A stretch of 64,000 nt of DNA from Thermodesulfomicrobium sp. WS (GTDB lineage Bacteria > Desulfobacterota > Desulfovibrionia > Desulfovibrionales > Desulfomicrobiaceae), in NCBI RefSeq assembly GCF_027925145.1, contig NZ_AP027130.1, forward strand, positions 868,001-932,000, read 5' to 3'. The translations under genes and the position numbers were made by a program. Under the pieces are notes generated by a model that did not search any database, was not told the origin of the DNA, and saw nothing but the letters and a program-made list of their open reading frames with translations. Shown here piece after piece: positions 1-8,619 of the stretch (positions are counted from its first letter, which is position 1; each line of letters opens with the position of its first letter).

Positions 1-669
1 TCCTAAGAGGAGCACTGTGGCCCGCGTGGGGGCTACGCGCTCGATCATGTCTTCGACCTCACGCAGACGGGAGCTCTTGCCGATGAGGCTTGGACCTCCG
101 GTCTCTCGGGACAGTTGAGAGCGCAGCCGGAGATTTTCTTGCTCGAGAGTGTGGAGCTTTTTTTGTACATTTTTGTGAAGAGCAAGGATGCGGGAAAGGA
201 GGGTGGCGACGATGGAAAGGGTGCGGGCGTCGGCCTCCAGGCGTTCCGGGTCGGGGTAGGCTCGGTCCGCACTCAGGACTCCTATGGGCTCGCCATGCAG
301 GAGGATGGGGACTCCAATGAAGGCGAGAGGGATGTCCTGGGGCCGCCGGGATCCGGTCTTGTCTAAAAACAGCGGTTCGGTGGTGATGTCCGGTACCACG
401 AAGGCTTGGCGCTGGCGAAAGATGGCGCCGGTAACGCCTTCGTCGAGGCGGTAGATGCCCCGTTGGCGTTCTTCTGGGGTGAGACCGTGGGATCGGGAAA
501 TGGCGAGACGGCGAGTGCGCTCATCGTAGAGGGTGATGGTGATACGCAAAAGCCCCAAGGTGGTCGCCAGGGTTTCCAGGACCGCCTCCAGGGTGTTTCC
601 CAGATCCATGGCCTGGTCGATGTGGGTGGCGATGCGCAGAAGCACATCGAGGTCTTGGTTGGCATCCAT
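1..669 (-). CDS. Sigma-54-dependent activator with N-terminal GAF domain (partial, C-terminal part off the window)
   Basis: The minus-strand frame is open from about 669 to the window edge. From ATG 669 it encodes roughly 150 residues of GAF sensor domain, a predicted coiled linker (about residues 155-195), then IGKSSRLREVEDMIERVAP, which is the entry into the AAA+ domain of NifA/FhlA-type sigma-54 activators. The Walker A motif, GAFTGA loop and DNA-binding domain lie beyond base 1. Such proteins bind upstream elements and drive RpoN polymerase, with GAF binding a small ligand or redox cofactor. The start is uncertain: ATG 669 has no clear ribosome site, and the frame stays open upstream without a better start. 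A strong -24/-12 match sits immediately before it. The family call is secure; the target genes are unknown. Confidence 0.8.
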   Translation of the reverse strand, partial: MDANQDLDVLLRIATHIDQAMDLGNTLEAVLETLATTLGLLRITITLYDERTRRLAISRSHGLTPEERQRGIYRLDEGVTGAIFRQRQAFVVPDITTEPLFLDKTGSRRPQDIPLAFIGVPILLHGEPIGVLSADRAYPDPERLEADARTLSIVATLLSRILALHKNVQKKLHTLEQENLRLRSQLSRETGGPSLIGKSSRLREVEDMIERVAPTRATVLLLG

Positions 670-680
670 GTCCACGGCAA

Positions 681-696
681 AGCAAAGCGAGTGCCA
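681..696 (-). promoter_or_regulatory. Candidate sigma-54 (-24/-12) promoter
   Basis: On the minus strand, 696 to 681 reads TGGCACTCGCTTTGCT, matching the RpoN consensus TGGCAC-N5-TTGCW with the GG and GC pairs 12 bases apart. The implied transcription start is near 670, one base before ATG 669, so the message would be almost leaderless or use a later start (for example ATG 608). It could be autoregulatory for the GAF activator. A chance match is possible in GC-rich DNA. Confidence 0.45.
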
Positions 697-923
697 GGAG
701 GTGAAGGTATCGGTGGCGTCAGGAGCGATGCTGGAGACGGATATTTTTTTACAAAAATGAATAAATTTATGCGGCGTGTTGCGGGAAGTGGGGTGTTCCG
801 GCCGACCAAGAGGGCGAGACGGACAGGAAAAGACACGTGGCGCACGCAGGCCTCCGTGACGTTGGGTGCGCCGATGCTGCCGCAGGGCGGTGGTGGTTTG
901 GTGGCGGCAAGATGTCGGGGTGG

Positions 924-2081
924 TTACCGGCGTCCTGTGTGCTCCAGGCGTTTTTCCCAGAGCGCCGCTGCCGCGAGGGCGAGGAGCATGGCAAAGCCCA
1001 CGGCCAGCACGCCGTTCCAGGCCGCGTGCTGCCACGCCCAGCCCATGACCGTGATGCCGCAGCTTCCTCCCAGGTAATACCAGAGGATGTACAAGGAATT
1101 GGCCCGGCCGCGGCTTTCGGTGAGGCTGCGGTTCATGGCCCCTACCGCCGCGGTGTGCACGGCGAAAAAGCCGGCGCACAGCAGGCAGAGTCCCAAAACC
1201 ACTGCCGCCATCCATGGGGCGCGGGAGATGCCAAGGCCAAGGCCCATGAGCCCGAGGCCAAGGAGCATGGTGAAGCCATTGCCGCGGCGGTTACTGATGC
1301 GCCCCGAGGCCGGGGCCACCACCACGCCGATGAGGTAGGTGAAATAGACGGTGGTGATGGTGTTGGTGGATGCGGAAAACGGCGGGGCCGCCAGGTAGTA
1401 GGGGAGGTAGTTGAAGGTGGCGCCGTAGATGAAAAGGGAGCCGAAGCCTACGAGAAAGAGCGGCAGGAGCCGGGCGGAGGTCGCAAGCTCGCGGTATCCG
1501 GGCCCGGAAGCCGTGTGGGCCTTCGTGCGGTTTTCCGGCGGCAAAACCATGAGGGCCGCGGCGGTGGTCACGAAGACGAGCAGTGCGGACGTTACGAAGG
1601 CATAGCGCCAATGCAGGGGCGGATGGATCCAGCCGCCCAGAAGACGGCCGCCCAAGCCCCCGGCCACCGTGGCGGCCACGTAGGCGCCCATGACGGTATT
1701 GAGGCGCTCCACCGGAAGCGTCCGGGCGAGATAGGCGGCAAGGCAGGTGGTGAGGGCCGGGATGAACAGTCCTTGGAGAAAGCGCAGGGCAAGAAAGAGC
1801 GGCATGGAATGCACCGCGGCGCAGGCAAGACCGGACCCGGCGACGAAGACGCACCCCAAGGTGATGAGCGGCTTGATGGGCAGGGAGTCGGCCAGGCGGC
1901 CGAAGACCAGAGTGGACAGCGCCACCCCCAGGATGACCATGGAGACGCTTTGGGATGCCTGGGTGAGGGAAACGCCGAACTCCGCCTGCAGGATGGGGAG
2001 CACGGGCTGCACCAGGTAGATGGTCGTGAAGCAGGCCGAGACCTGGGCGAAGATGGCAAGCTGCAGCAGCCGAGCGTTCAT
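924..2081 (-). CDS. Major facilitator superfamily transporter
   Basis: A 385-residue integral membrane protein with about 12 hydrophobic segments. The first half carries an MFS loop 2-3 signature-like stretch (VFGRLADSLPIKPLITLG), followed by a long arginine-rich helix boundary typical of drug/sugar efflux permeases of the YnfM/AraJ type. The substrate cannot be inferred. Its ATG overlaps the stop of the upstream DUF475 gene by 4 bases, so the two are translationally coupled and probably part of a thiN-DUF475-MFS operon. The next 254 bases downstream (670-923) hold no gene that I can support. Confidence 0.85.
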   Translation of the reverse strand: MNARLLQLAIFAQVSACFTTIYLVQPVLPILQAEFGVSLTQASQSVSMVILGVALSTLVFGRLADSLPIKPLITLGCVFVAGSGLACAAVHSMPLFLALRFLQGLFIPALTTCLAAYLARTLPVERLNTVMGAYVAATVAGGLGGRLLGGWIHPPLHWRYAFVTSALLVFVTTAAALMVLPPENRTKAHTASGPGYRELATSARLLPLFLVGFGSLFIYGATFNYLPYYLAAPPFSASTNTITTVYFTYLIGVVVAPASGRISNRRGNGFTMLLGLGLMGLGLGISRAPWMAAVVLGLCLLCAGFFAVHTAAVGAMNRSLTESRGRANSLYILWYYLGGSCGITVMGWAWQHAAWNGVLAVGFAMLLALAAAALWEKRLEHTGRR

Positions 2082-3118
2082 GGCCGGCGCTTGGCCTTGA
2101 TGCTGGAAATGACCCCGGCAGCGAGAATGGCCAGGCTGGCCAGGGCAGTGGATACTTCGCCTCCGGGCAGATGATGGCCTGCGGCGGAGGCAAACATCAC
2201 CACCACCAAAAAGACGATGGCCCAGAAGGCCGCGGGCTCCAGGTACACAAACTCTTCCAATGTCCCCCGGTCCACGAGATAGACGGTCATGGAGCGCACG
2301 AAGAGGGCGCCGATGCCAAGGCCCAAGGCGATGAGCCAGAACTTGTTGGTGATGGCAAAGGCCGCCACCACGCCGTCAAAAGAAAAGCTGCTATCCAGAA
2401 TCTCCAGATACACGAAGCCGATGAGGCCGTTTTTGGCCGCAGCCTCGAGGATGTCGCTGCCGCCCACCAGGTGCTTGAGTATGTCGATGAGGGCGTGCAC
2501 GGCAAACCCCGCCAGGGCGCTCACGAGAAACGGGTACTTGTCGCTCGCGGGGATAACCGAGGTTACAGCCAGGACCACGCCGATGGCCAGGGAGGCGGCG
2601 GCGTTTTCTCCACTGCCGGCGCGGACAAGCAGCTGTTCCACCCAGGCGATCCAGTGGGTCTTTTTGTTTTCGTTGAGAAAGTAGGTGAGGGCCACCATGA
2701 GGAGAAACATGCCGCCGAATCCCATGACGCGCACGTGGCTTTCCTCCATGAGGGCCTGATAGCGCTCAGGCTGCGTGGTGGCGATGGTCCAGGCATCGGC
2801 CAGGGGCACGTGTCCCACCACCGAGGTGATGAGGACAGGAAAGAGGATACGCATGCCGAACACCGCCACGGCGATGCCTGCAGTGAGGAACACCACCCGC
2901 CACACCGGCCGCATGACCCGCAATACCGCAGCGTTGACCACGGCGTTGTCCAAGGACACCGAGGTCTCCAGGCAGGCCAGCAGCGTCGTGGTCACGAGAT
3001 AGGCCACGGCCTCCGGCAGGCCGCCGGCCTGGTATCCCAGCCCAAAGGCGATCCCCAGACCGAGCATCGTGCCGGCGAAGGACTCCCAAAAAAAGCTCAA
3101 CCAATGGCGTTGGGCCAT
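2078..3118 (-). CDS. DUF475 / TerC-like integral membrane protein
   Basis: A 346-residue polytopic membrane protein. The motif SLDNAVVNA near residue 55 and a second acidic motif, LDSSFSFDGVVAAFA, near residue 230 match the DUF475 family, which is related to TerC. TerC-like proteins carry paired acidic residues in membrane helices and are linked to metal-ion export or metallation of exported enzymes; transport by this protein is inferred only. It begins 7 bases after the thiN stop and overlaps the MFS gene by 4 bases. Confidence 0.8.
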   Translation of the reverse strand: MAQRHWLSFFWESFAGTMLGLGIAFGLGYQAGGLPEAVAYLVTTTLLACLETSVSLDNAVVNAAVLRVMRPVWRVVFLTAGIAVAVFGMRILFPVLITSVVGHVPLADAWTIATTQPERYQALMEESHVRVMGFGGMFLLMVALTYFLNENKKTHWIAWVEQLLVRAGSGENAAASLAIGVVLAVTSVIPASDKYPFLVSALAGFAVHALIDILKHLVGGSDILEAAAKNGLIGFVYLEILDSSFSFDGVVAAFAITNKFWLIALGLGIGALFVRSMTVYLVDRGTLEEFVYLEPAAFWAIVFLVVVMFASAAGHHLPGGEVSTALASLAILAAGVISSIKAKRRP

Positions 3119-3125
3119 GACAACC

Positions 3126-3764
3126 TCACCGAGAATAGGTGCGGGAGAGGTGCATGACGAGCATGCGGCCGTTCGTCAAGGAAATGGTGGCGCAGGTCCC
3201 CAGGGCCACGTTGCTCACCCCCCGGGGGCTTCCCAGGGGGAGCGTGGCTTGGGAGAGGGGATAGGCCAGCCCCGTGAGGGTCACGCCGTGGGCGTCCGTC
3301 AAGGGGATGAGGCTTACGGTGTCTTCGGGCATGGTCTGGAGGGTGAGCTGGGGGCGGCGGTGGTCCACCAGGAAGATGCTGCATGTTTGATGGAGGATAC
3401 GGGCCGGGCATGGGGCCTGAGCGAGCAGCAGCATGTTGGCCCATTCGTGATCCCGGCGTCCACCCAGGGCGCCGAGGATGGTGATCTCCGTTGCCGAGTC
3501 CGCGGCGCGCAGGGCAAGTTCCAGGTCGGTCTCATCTTTGTGACGGGGATGGATGTGCATGGGCACGCTTTGGGCGTGCAACTCTTCCATGGTCTCGGTG
3601 GAAATGGAATCCATGTCGCCCACCACCAAATGCGGGATGCGTCCGGCCATGAGCACGTGCTGGGCGCCGCCGTCTGCGGCGATGATGCGGTCTGCCCGGG
3701 CCAGGGCTGCTTCTTCGAGCGGGGTGTGGGCGAAATGCCCATGGGCCATGAGGACGATATGCAT
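3126..3764 (-). CDS. thiN: Thiamine pyrophosphokinase
   Basis: A 212-residue protein converting thiamine plus ATP to thiamine diphosphate. Family motifs are visible in order: IIAADGGAQH (about 27-36), VVGDMDSIS (46-54), DETDLELAL (76-85) and LGALGGRRDHEWANMLLL (97-114), followed by the C-terminal beta domain. It is the first gene of a putative three-gene minus-strand operon. I see no TPP riboswitch in the 88 bases separating it from the divergent diguanylate cyclase gene. Confidence 0.92.
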   Translation of the reverse strand: MHIVLMAHGHFAHTPLEEAALARADRIIAADGGAQHVLMAGRIPHLVVGDMDSISTETMEELHAQSVPMHIHPRHKDETDLELALRAADSATEITILGALGGRRDHEWANMLLLAQAPCPARILHQTCSIFLVDHRRPQLTLQTMPEDTVSLIPLTDAHGVTLTGLAYPLSQATLPLGSPRGVSNVALGTCATISLTNGRMLVMHLSRTYSR

Positions 3765-3852
3765 TGCCGTTTCATGCTCCTTGGACTAGAGGGTGCCAAA
3801 AGACCAATACTGGCAGTGGGCTCTTCCGACAATCAGAAGATGGAGCGGCGCC

Positions 3853-5130
3853 ATGGGAAACTCTTCGGTTTTGGTAGTGGATGATAGCCCCATGTTCCTT
3901 CAGGTGGTCACGCGGCGGCTCGCTGAGGAGGTGGATGCCGAGGTGGTGGCGGCGGTAAGCCTGCGTGCAGCCCAGACCGCCATGGCAGAGCGCCGGTTCG
4001 ACGTGGCCTTGCTCGATCTCAATCTCCCCGATGCTCCGGGCGGAGAAGTGGTGGACCTCGCCTTGGCGCACCATATCCCGGCCATCGTCTTTGCCGGGGA
4101 CTGCTCGGAGCAGACGCGCTCGCGTTTGTGGGCCAAGCGCATCGTGGACTACGTCGTCAAAGAAGGAGAGGAGAGTTTGAACTATGCGGTGCGCTTGGTG
4201 CGGCGTATCTTGCGCAACCGCCAAGTCGCGGTGCTCGTGGTCGATGACTCGGCGACGGTGCGGCACATGCTGGCGGAGATGCTTGCGGTGCACTGCTTTA
4301 CCGTGCTGGAGGCGGCAGACGGCAGCGAGGGGCTGCGCCTTTTGGCCGAGCACCCCAACGTGCGGCTGGTGATCACGGACTACGAAATGCCGCAGATGAA
4401 TGGCGTGCGCCTGGTCCAGGCGGCTCGGGGGCTGTATCCTAAGGAAGAACTCGCCATCATCGGTATTTCCGGACACGAACAGAAGGACCTTTCCGCGCGC
4501 TTTCTCAAAAGCGGGGCCAACGACTTTCTCCACAAACCGTTTTCCGCCGAAGAGCTCTATTGCCGCATCACCCAGAACTTGGACCTGCTCGAATACATCC
4601 GCACCATCCGCGACCTCTCGGAAAAGGACATGCTCACGGGTCTGGCCAACCGGCGCTACTTCTTTGCACATGGCTCCCAGCTCTTGGCAAAGGCCCAGGA
4701 GCGGCAGGAGCCGGTATACGTGGCCATGCTGGATCTCGATCACTTCAAACGCGTCAACGACCAGTACGGTCATGAGGCCGGAGATGCGGTGCTGCGTCAT
4801 CTTGGCACCATGCTGCTACGCCATTTTGGGGGGGAGCAGGCCTTGCCTGCCCGTCTCGGCGGCGAGGAATTTGCGGTGTTGTTTGTCGGTGTGACGGACG
4901 TGGCTGCCCGCGTGGAGGCCTTCCGGGCGGAGCTGGCGGCAACACCGGTGAACGCCCCCGGCGGCTCGGTGCCGGTGACCGTGAGCATCGGCGTATGCGG
5001 CCTGCCTGGACAGAACTTGGAGCGGCATCTGGCCTGCGCCGACCAGCTCCTCTACCGGGCCAAACACCGTGGCCGCAACCGCGTGGAGATGGGCGCGAGC
5101 CCCCAAAAAATGGACACAGGTAAGGAGTAG
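3853..5130 (+). CDS. Response regulator with two receiver domains and a GGDEF diguanylate cyclase domain
   Basis: Start chosen at ATG 3853, preceded by GGAG; an in-frame ATG at 3793 would add 20 unlikely residues. REC1 has VVDDSP, phospho-acceptor context LLDLNLPDAPGG and a lysine in YVVKEG. REC2 has VVDDSATVR, VITDYEMPQMNG and FLHKPF, so both look phosphorylatable. The GGDEF domain has DMLTGLANRRYF, the metal site DLDHFKRVND and active-site LGGEEF. No RxxD product-inhibition site precedes GGEEF. Predicted activity is c-di-GMP synthesis controlled by one or two kinases. The architecture resembles PleD, in which REC domains drive dimerisation. The phosphatase gene starts 3 bases after its stop. 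Confidence 0.92.
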   Translation: MGNSSVLVVDDSPMFLQVVTRRLAEEVDAEVVAAVSLRAAQTAMAERRFDVALLDLNLPDAPGGEVVDLALAHHIPAIVFAGDCSEQTRSRLWAKRIVDYVVKEGEESLNYAVRLVRRILRNRQVAVLVVDDSATVRHMLAEMLAVHCFTVLEAADGSEGLRLLAEHPNVRLVITDYEMPQMNGVRLVQAARGLYPKEELAIIGISGHEQKDLSARFLKSGANDFLHKPFSAEELYCRITQNLDLLEYIRTIRDLSEKDMLTGLANRRYFFAHGSQLLAKAQERQEPVYVAMLDLDHFKRVNDQYGHEAGDAVLRHLGTMLLRHFGGEQALPARLGGEEFAVLFVGVTDVAARVEAFRAELAATPVNAPGGSVPVTVSIGVCGLPGQNLERHLACADQLLYRAKHRGRNRVEMGASPQKMDTGKE

Positions 5131-5133
5131 CTG

Positions 5134-5997
5134 ATGCGTGCATGCCTTCACGGCGGCCACAGCCGGGACTTTTGTGATCACGCCCAAGACAGCCTGGACG
5201 ATCTGGTCGCTGCCTATGCCCGGCAGGGGTTTTCCTTGGTGGCTTTGACGGAGCATATGCCGCCGCTTTCCAACCGTTGGCGGTATGCCGACGAGGTGGC
5301 CTTGGGCCGGGATGCGGCCTGGATGGCGGGGCGGTTTGCCGCCTACGTCCAGAAGGCGCGGCAATTGCGGGCCGAGTATGCCGGCAGGATGGAGGTCCTC
5401 GTGGGCATGGAGACCGAGTGGTATGAGCACGCGGGGGCGTGGATCGCCCAGTTGCGGCAGCTCTACGCCTTGGACATGGTGGTGGGCTCGGTGCACCACG
5501 TCGCCGGGGTGTGTTTCGATGCTTCCCCGCAAAGTTACGCCCAGGCCCAGGCCGCGGCCGGCGGGTTGGTGGAACTCTATCTGGCCTACTTCGATGCCCA
5601 GCTTGCGCTGCTCAAGAGCGTTCGCCCCGAGGTGGTGGGCCATTTCGACATCATCCGCATCTTTGATCCCCACGGGGAGGAGACTCTTGTTCGCCCCGAA
5701 GTCTGGGCGCGGGTGCGGCGCAATCTGGAGGCCGTACGCGACTTGGGGCTGGTGCTCGATGCCAACGTGGCGGCCTGGCGCAAGGGGGCGGCAGCGATCT
5801 ATCCGTGCACGCCGGTGCTGGAAGCCGCGCGGGACCTGGGCATCGCCTTTGCCTACGGCGATGACGCCCATGCCGTGGCGCACGTGGGCTTTGCCTGGGA
5901 GCGGTTGGATGCGCATCTACGCGCCCTGGGGATGACCGCTAGCGTCGCAGGTCCCCAAGGTTCGTGGCCGGTGTGGCGCGCCATGCCCGCCACATGA
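5134..5997 (+). CDS. PHP-domain histidinol-phosphatase
   Basis: A 287-residue PHP phosphoesterase of the HisJ/HisK type, expected to remove phosphate from histidinol phosphate in the eighth step of histidine synthesis. Metal-ligand motifs are present: HGGHSRDFCDHA at the N terminus, LTEHMPP (about 38-44), the METEWY region, GSVHHV (about 119-124), GHFDII (about 172-177) and YGDDAH near residue 250. The ribosome site AAGGAG lies in the last codons of the diguanylate cyclase gene, so the two are co-translated. The last 59 bases overlap the convergent membrane-protein gene. Confidence 0.88.
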   Translation: MRACLHGGHSRDFCDHAQDSLDDLVAAYARQGFSLVALTEHMPPLSNRWRYADEVALGRDAAWMAGRFAAYVQKARQLRAEYAGRMEVLVGMETEWYEHAGAWIAQLRQLYALDMVVGSVHHVAGVCFDASPQSYAQAQAAAGGLVELYLAYFDAQLALLKSVRPEVVGHFDIIRIFDPHGEETLVRPEVWARVRRNLEAVRDLGLVLDANVAAWRKGAAAIYPCTPVLEAARDLGIAFAYGDDAHAVAHVGFAWERLDAHLRALGMTASVAGPQGSWPVWRAMPAT

Positions 5998-6412
5998 TGC
6001 GGCTGGAGGTGAGTAGCCCGCAGCCCACCACCAGGAAGACGCCGGCGCGGACCTCCAGCGGCAGCGGGGAGGCGCCAAGGGCTCGTCCCAGGACCATCAT
6101 GGCCACGATGAGCCCCCAATTGCGTATGGAAAACAGGCCGCCCAGGCAGGCGGGTTCCGGCTTGCGGCGAATATGCGCCACCACGGCGCGGGCGGTGCGG
6201 TCGAAGACCAGGCGGCTTTTGGCAAGCCCCAAACCCAGCCCGGCGACGGCCGTACCCATGATGGCAGGCCAGGGCTGCGGGCGCAGCAGCAGTCCGCCTT
6301 TGCTGATGAGAAAAAATCCCACCGCAGACCAAAAACAGGCCGCAGTCATGATGCGGGTGCGGCTGGCCGCCCGAGGCGTGTAGTGGTGGATCCATGCAGG
6401 GATTGGTGCCAT
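5939..6412 (-). CDS. Small integral membrane protein, function unknown
   Basis: A 157-residue protein with about four predicted membrane segments (near residues 21-38, 44-64, 98-112 and 121-139) and basic loops. I do not recognise the family. The hydrophobic periodicity and an alternating positive-inside pattern support a real gene, but no strong ribosome site precedes ATG 6412. Its 3' end runs 59 bases into the antisense of the histidinol-phosphatase gene. Confidence 0.6.
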   Translation of the reverse strand: MAPIPAWIHHYTPRAASRTRIMTAACFWSAVGFFLISKGGLLLRPQPWPAIMGTAVAGLGLGLAKSRLVFDRTARAVVAHIRRKPEPACLGGLFSIRNWGLIVAMMVLGRALGASPLPLEVRAGVFLVVGCGLLTSSRIMWRAWRATPATNLGDLRR

Positions 6413-6569
6413 GACCTGGATGAGCTAGAGCCTGACGAGGGACGTGTCAAACCCAAGGCGGCAGGAAAATGGTTCGGCTTGAGGGAATTGGGCTTGTCTT
6501 TTGGCAGGGGGCGATTAGAGAAGGGATATGCCGCATGTGGCAGCGACCTTTTTTCAGGAGGGACGGAAT

Positions 6570-6743
6570 ATGTGTAAAGGTTGTGGTTGTGGGCGTGGGA
6601 CAGGTGCTGCGACGGTGACCAAGGTCGTCCAGCATGAGCATGAGCACCGGCACGGGGATATGGTGCACAGCCATCCCCATGATCATGAGCATGAGCACAC
6701 CCATGAGGGCGTGCCGGCCCATGACGATCATCGGCACGAGTAA
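6570..6743 (+). CDS. His-rich, CxxCxC metal-binding mini-protein
   Basis: A 57-residue protein starting at ATG 6570 behind a strong AGGAGGG ribosome site (an upstream in-frame ATG at 6528 lacks one). It opens MCKGCGCGRG, closely resembling the first residues of the hydrogenase nickel chaperone HypB (MCTTCGCG in E. coli). A tail follows with many histidines in HEHEH/HDHEHEH clusters. No GTPase domain follows, so this is a free-standing metal-binding peptide, plausibly for nickel or zinc storage or delivery. A strong terminator follows 20 bases after the stop, indicating a monocistronic unit. Confidence 0.75.
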   Translation: MCKGCGCGRGTGAATVTKVVQHEHEHRHGDMVHSHPHDHEHEHTHEGVPAHDDHRHE

Positions 6744-6762
6744 GCGCATCCCCGCATCCAAT

Positions 6763-6798
6763 GACTGCGGCCGCCTGAAGGCGGCCGCAGTCGTTTTT
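6763..6798 (+). terminator. Strong rho-independent terminator
   Basis: A perfect 13-bp stem, GACTGCGGCCGCC, with a TGAA loop and its exact complement, is followed by GTTTTT. It ends the His-rich gene transcript. The minus-strand CoA-binding gene ends at 6811, so the hairpin may also serve that direction, although the opposite side lacks a long T-run. Confidence 0.9.
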
Positions 6799-6810
6799 CG
6801 GGGGGCTTTT

Positions 6811-7179
6811 TTAGAATTGCCCTGTGGAGAGGAGCACGAGGGTGCAGGCATGCTGCCAGACGATGCCGGCCTCGCTGAGGCGCGCTTCCAGCTCCGGGGA
6901 CTCGGTGCCGGGATTGAGGATGACCCGGCCCGGCCGCAGCCGGATGATGGCTTCGGCAAGCGGCAGGCTGTGTGTGGGGCTCACGTACACGGTGAGGGTA
7001 TCCACGGGCCGGGTGATTTCGTCGAGGCTGCGGGCCGTGGGGATGCCGTCGATGTCCGCCCGGGCAGGGTGCACGGGGATGACGTCGTGCCCGTGCTCCA
7101 TGAGGGCTTTGAGGGCCTTGTGGGAATAGCGCTCCGGCTTGGGACTGGCGCCGAGGATGGCCACGGTCTGGGTGCTCAT
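6811..7179 (-). CDS. CoA-binding domain protein (YccU-like)
   Basis: A 122-residue single Rossmann-fold domain. VAILGASPKPERYSHKA at the N terminus is the nucleotide/CoA-binding loop, and VYVSPTHSLPL plus VILNPGTESPELEARL are typical of the CoA_binding_2 family (YccU of E. coli). The molecular role of these stand-alone domains is not established. Its start overlaps the grpE stop by 4 bases, so it is probably co-translated with grpE. Confidence 0.88.
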   Translation of the reverse strand: MSTQTVAILGASPKPERYSHKALKALMEHGHDVIPVHPARADIDGIPTARSLDEITRPVDTLTVYVSPTHSLPLAEAIIRLRPGRVILNPGTESPELEARLSEAGIVWQHACTLVLLSTGQF

Positions 7180-7718
7180 GCCTGCTCCGGGGTGCTGGTC
7201 ACCATGACTTTGGCGGGCCGCAGGAGCCGCTCCTTGAGGAGATAGCCTCTTTGGAGCACCCGGGCCACGGTGCCGGGTTTGAGGTCTGCCCGGGCTTCGT
7301 GCCCCAAGGCTTCATGCAGGGCGGGGTCGAAGTCCGCCCCTTCCTGGACCTCGATGGGGGTGAGTCCGTGGCGGCGCAGCACTTCCAGCATGGCGTTGCG
7401 CGTCATGTCCACGCCGGTGAAGAGATCCTTGCACGCCTCGTTGCCGCTGCAATGGGAAAGGGCCAGCTCCAGGTTGTCCAGGACCACAAGGAGTTCTTCC
7501 ACCAGTCCGGCCACGGCGAATTTACACTGTTCTTCCTTTTCCCGGGTGAGGCGTTTTTTGAAATTCTCGCTATCGGCAAGGATGCGCAGGTTGTCGGTGC
7601 GCAGCGCCTCGATTTCCTGCAGCGCCGCTGCCAGGCGCTCTTCCACGCTGGGCGTCTCCTTTTCGGGCGTTTGCGGTGTGGTTTCTGGGGTGTGCTGTTC
7701 TTCCATGCGTTCTTCCAT
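7176..7718 (-). CDS. grpE: GrpE nucleotide exchange factor
   Basis: A 180-residue cochaperone that releases ADP from DnaK. A Pro/Thr/Glu-rich N terminus leads into a long helix (about 25-90, ending in SENFKKRLTREKEEQ), then the beta domain with the family signature PGTVARVLQRGYLLKERLLRPA. Ribosome site AAGGAG precedes ATG 7718; a second in-frame ATG (7706) is possible. dnaK is not adjacent in this window. I see no CIRCE element in the 55 bases upstream. Confidence 0.95.
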   Translation of the reverse strand: MEERMEEQHTPETTPQTPEKETPSVEERLAAALQEIEALRTDNLRILADSENFKKRLTREKEEQCKFAVAGLVEELLVVLDNLELALSHCSGNEACKDLFTGVDMTRNAMLEVLRRHGLTPIEVQEGADFDPALHEALGHEARADLKPGTVARVLQRGYLLKERLLRPAKVMVTSTPEQA

Positions 7719-7773
7719 GGGAGATTCTCCTTACAAGTAGTGTCCTTTGGGCATAAATCGTTCGGGGGACAAG

Positions 7774-8619
7774 TCAACGCAGGGCGCGGATGTATTCGCG
7801 AAGCGCCAGGGCCCAGGAGCGGGGAGTCATGCCCGTGGCCGCCGTGAGGCTCGTCGTGTCGAGTACCGAGTAGGCAGGCCGGGCGGCCTTTTGGGGGTAC
7901 TCCGCCGAGGTGATGGGCCGCACCGGGCAGGCAATGCCGGCAACATGCACGGCTTCCGCGGCGAGCTCGCACCACGAGGCTTGTCCGGCGTTGACCGCGT
8001 GGAAGATCCCTGTGGCCCCGGCCTGCACCAGGGCCAGGCTTGCTGCGGCGAGATCCGGGGTGAAGGTGGGACTGCCCACCTGATCATGGACAATGGTGAG
8101 TTCCGGACGGCTGCGGGCGAGTTCCAGGATGCGGGCGACGAAATTCATGCGTCCTGGGCCGAAGAGCCAGGCCGTACGCACGATGGTCAGGCGCGCCAGT
8201 CCCAGGCGGGTAAGTTCCGTCTCGCCTTCCAGCTTCGTGCGGCCGTAGACGCATTGGGGATTGACGGGATCAGTGGGGAGGTACGGCCGGGTGGCGCGGC
8301 CGTCGAAGACGTAGTCCGTGCTGTAGTGCACCAGGTGCGCCGTGCCTACGGCCTGGCCCAAGAGACGCGGGAACAGGGCGTTGACCCGCCAGGCTTCTTG
8401 GGGCTCGTCTTCGGCACGGTCTACGGCGGTGTAGGCAATGGCGTTGAACACCACCTGCGGCCGCACTTGGGTGACGAGGGCGCGCAGGGCGTCGACGTCC
8501 CACAGGTCCACGTCCGTGCGCCCGATGGGCACGGCCCGCCATCCGGCCTGGGTGAGGGCCGCACACAGGGCTTGCCCCAACAGGCCGGTGCGGCCGCCAA
8601 ACACCAAGGCTGTGTTCAT
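7774..8619 (-). CDS. rfbD: dTDP-4-dehydrorhamnose reductase
   Basis: A 281-residue extended short-chain dehydrogenase catalysing the last step of dTDP-L-rhamnose synthesis. It shows an NAD(P)-binding GGRTGLLGQAL loop, NAIAYTAVDRAE, YSTDYVFDG, and the catalytic YxxxK in VYGRTKLEGE. It is coupled to rfbB by a 4-base overlap. The other rhamnose genes (rfbA, rfbC) are not next to it. The product probably feeds LPS or exopolysaccharide. Confidence 0.93.
   Translation of the reverse strand: MNTALVFGGRTGLLGQALCAALTQAGWRAVPIGRTDVDLWDVDALRALVTQVRPQVVFNAIAYTAVDRAEDEPQEAWRVNALFPRLLGQAVGTAHLVHYSTDYVFDGRATRPYLPTDPVNPQCVYGRTKLEGETELTRLGLARLTIVRTAWLFGPGRMNFVARILELARSRPELTIVHDQVGSPTFTPDLAAASLALVQAGATGIFHAVNAGQASWCELAAEAVHVAGIACPVRPITSAEYPQKAARPAYSVLDTTSLTAATGMTPRSWALALREYIRALR

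Noticed and set aside
837-2174. A 445-codon plus-strand open frame opposite the MFS gene
   Set aside because: Same antisense artefact; the minus strand has clear membrane helices and operon coupling.
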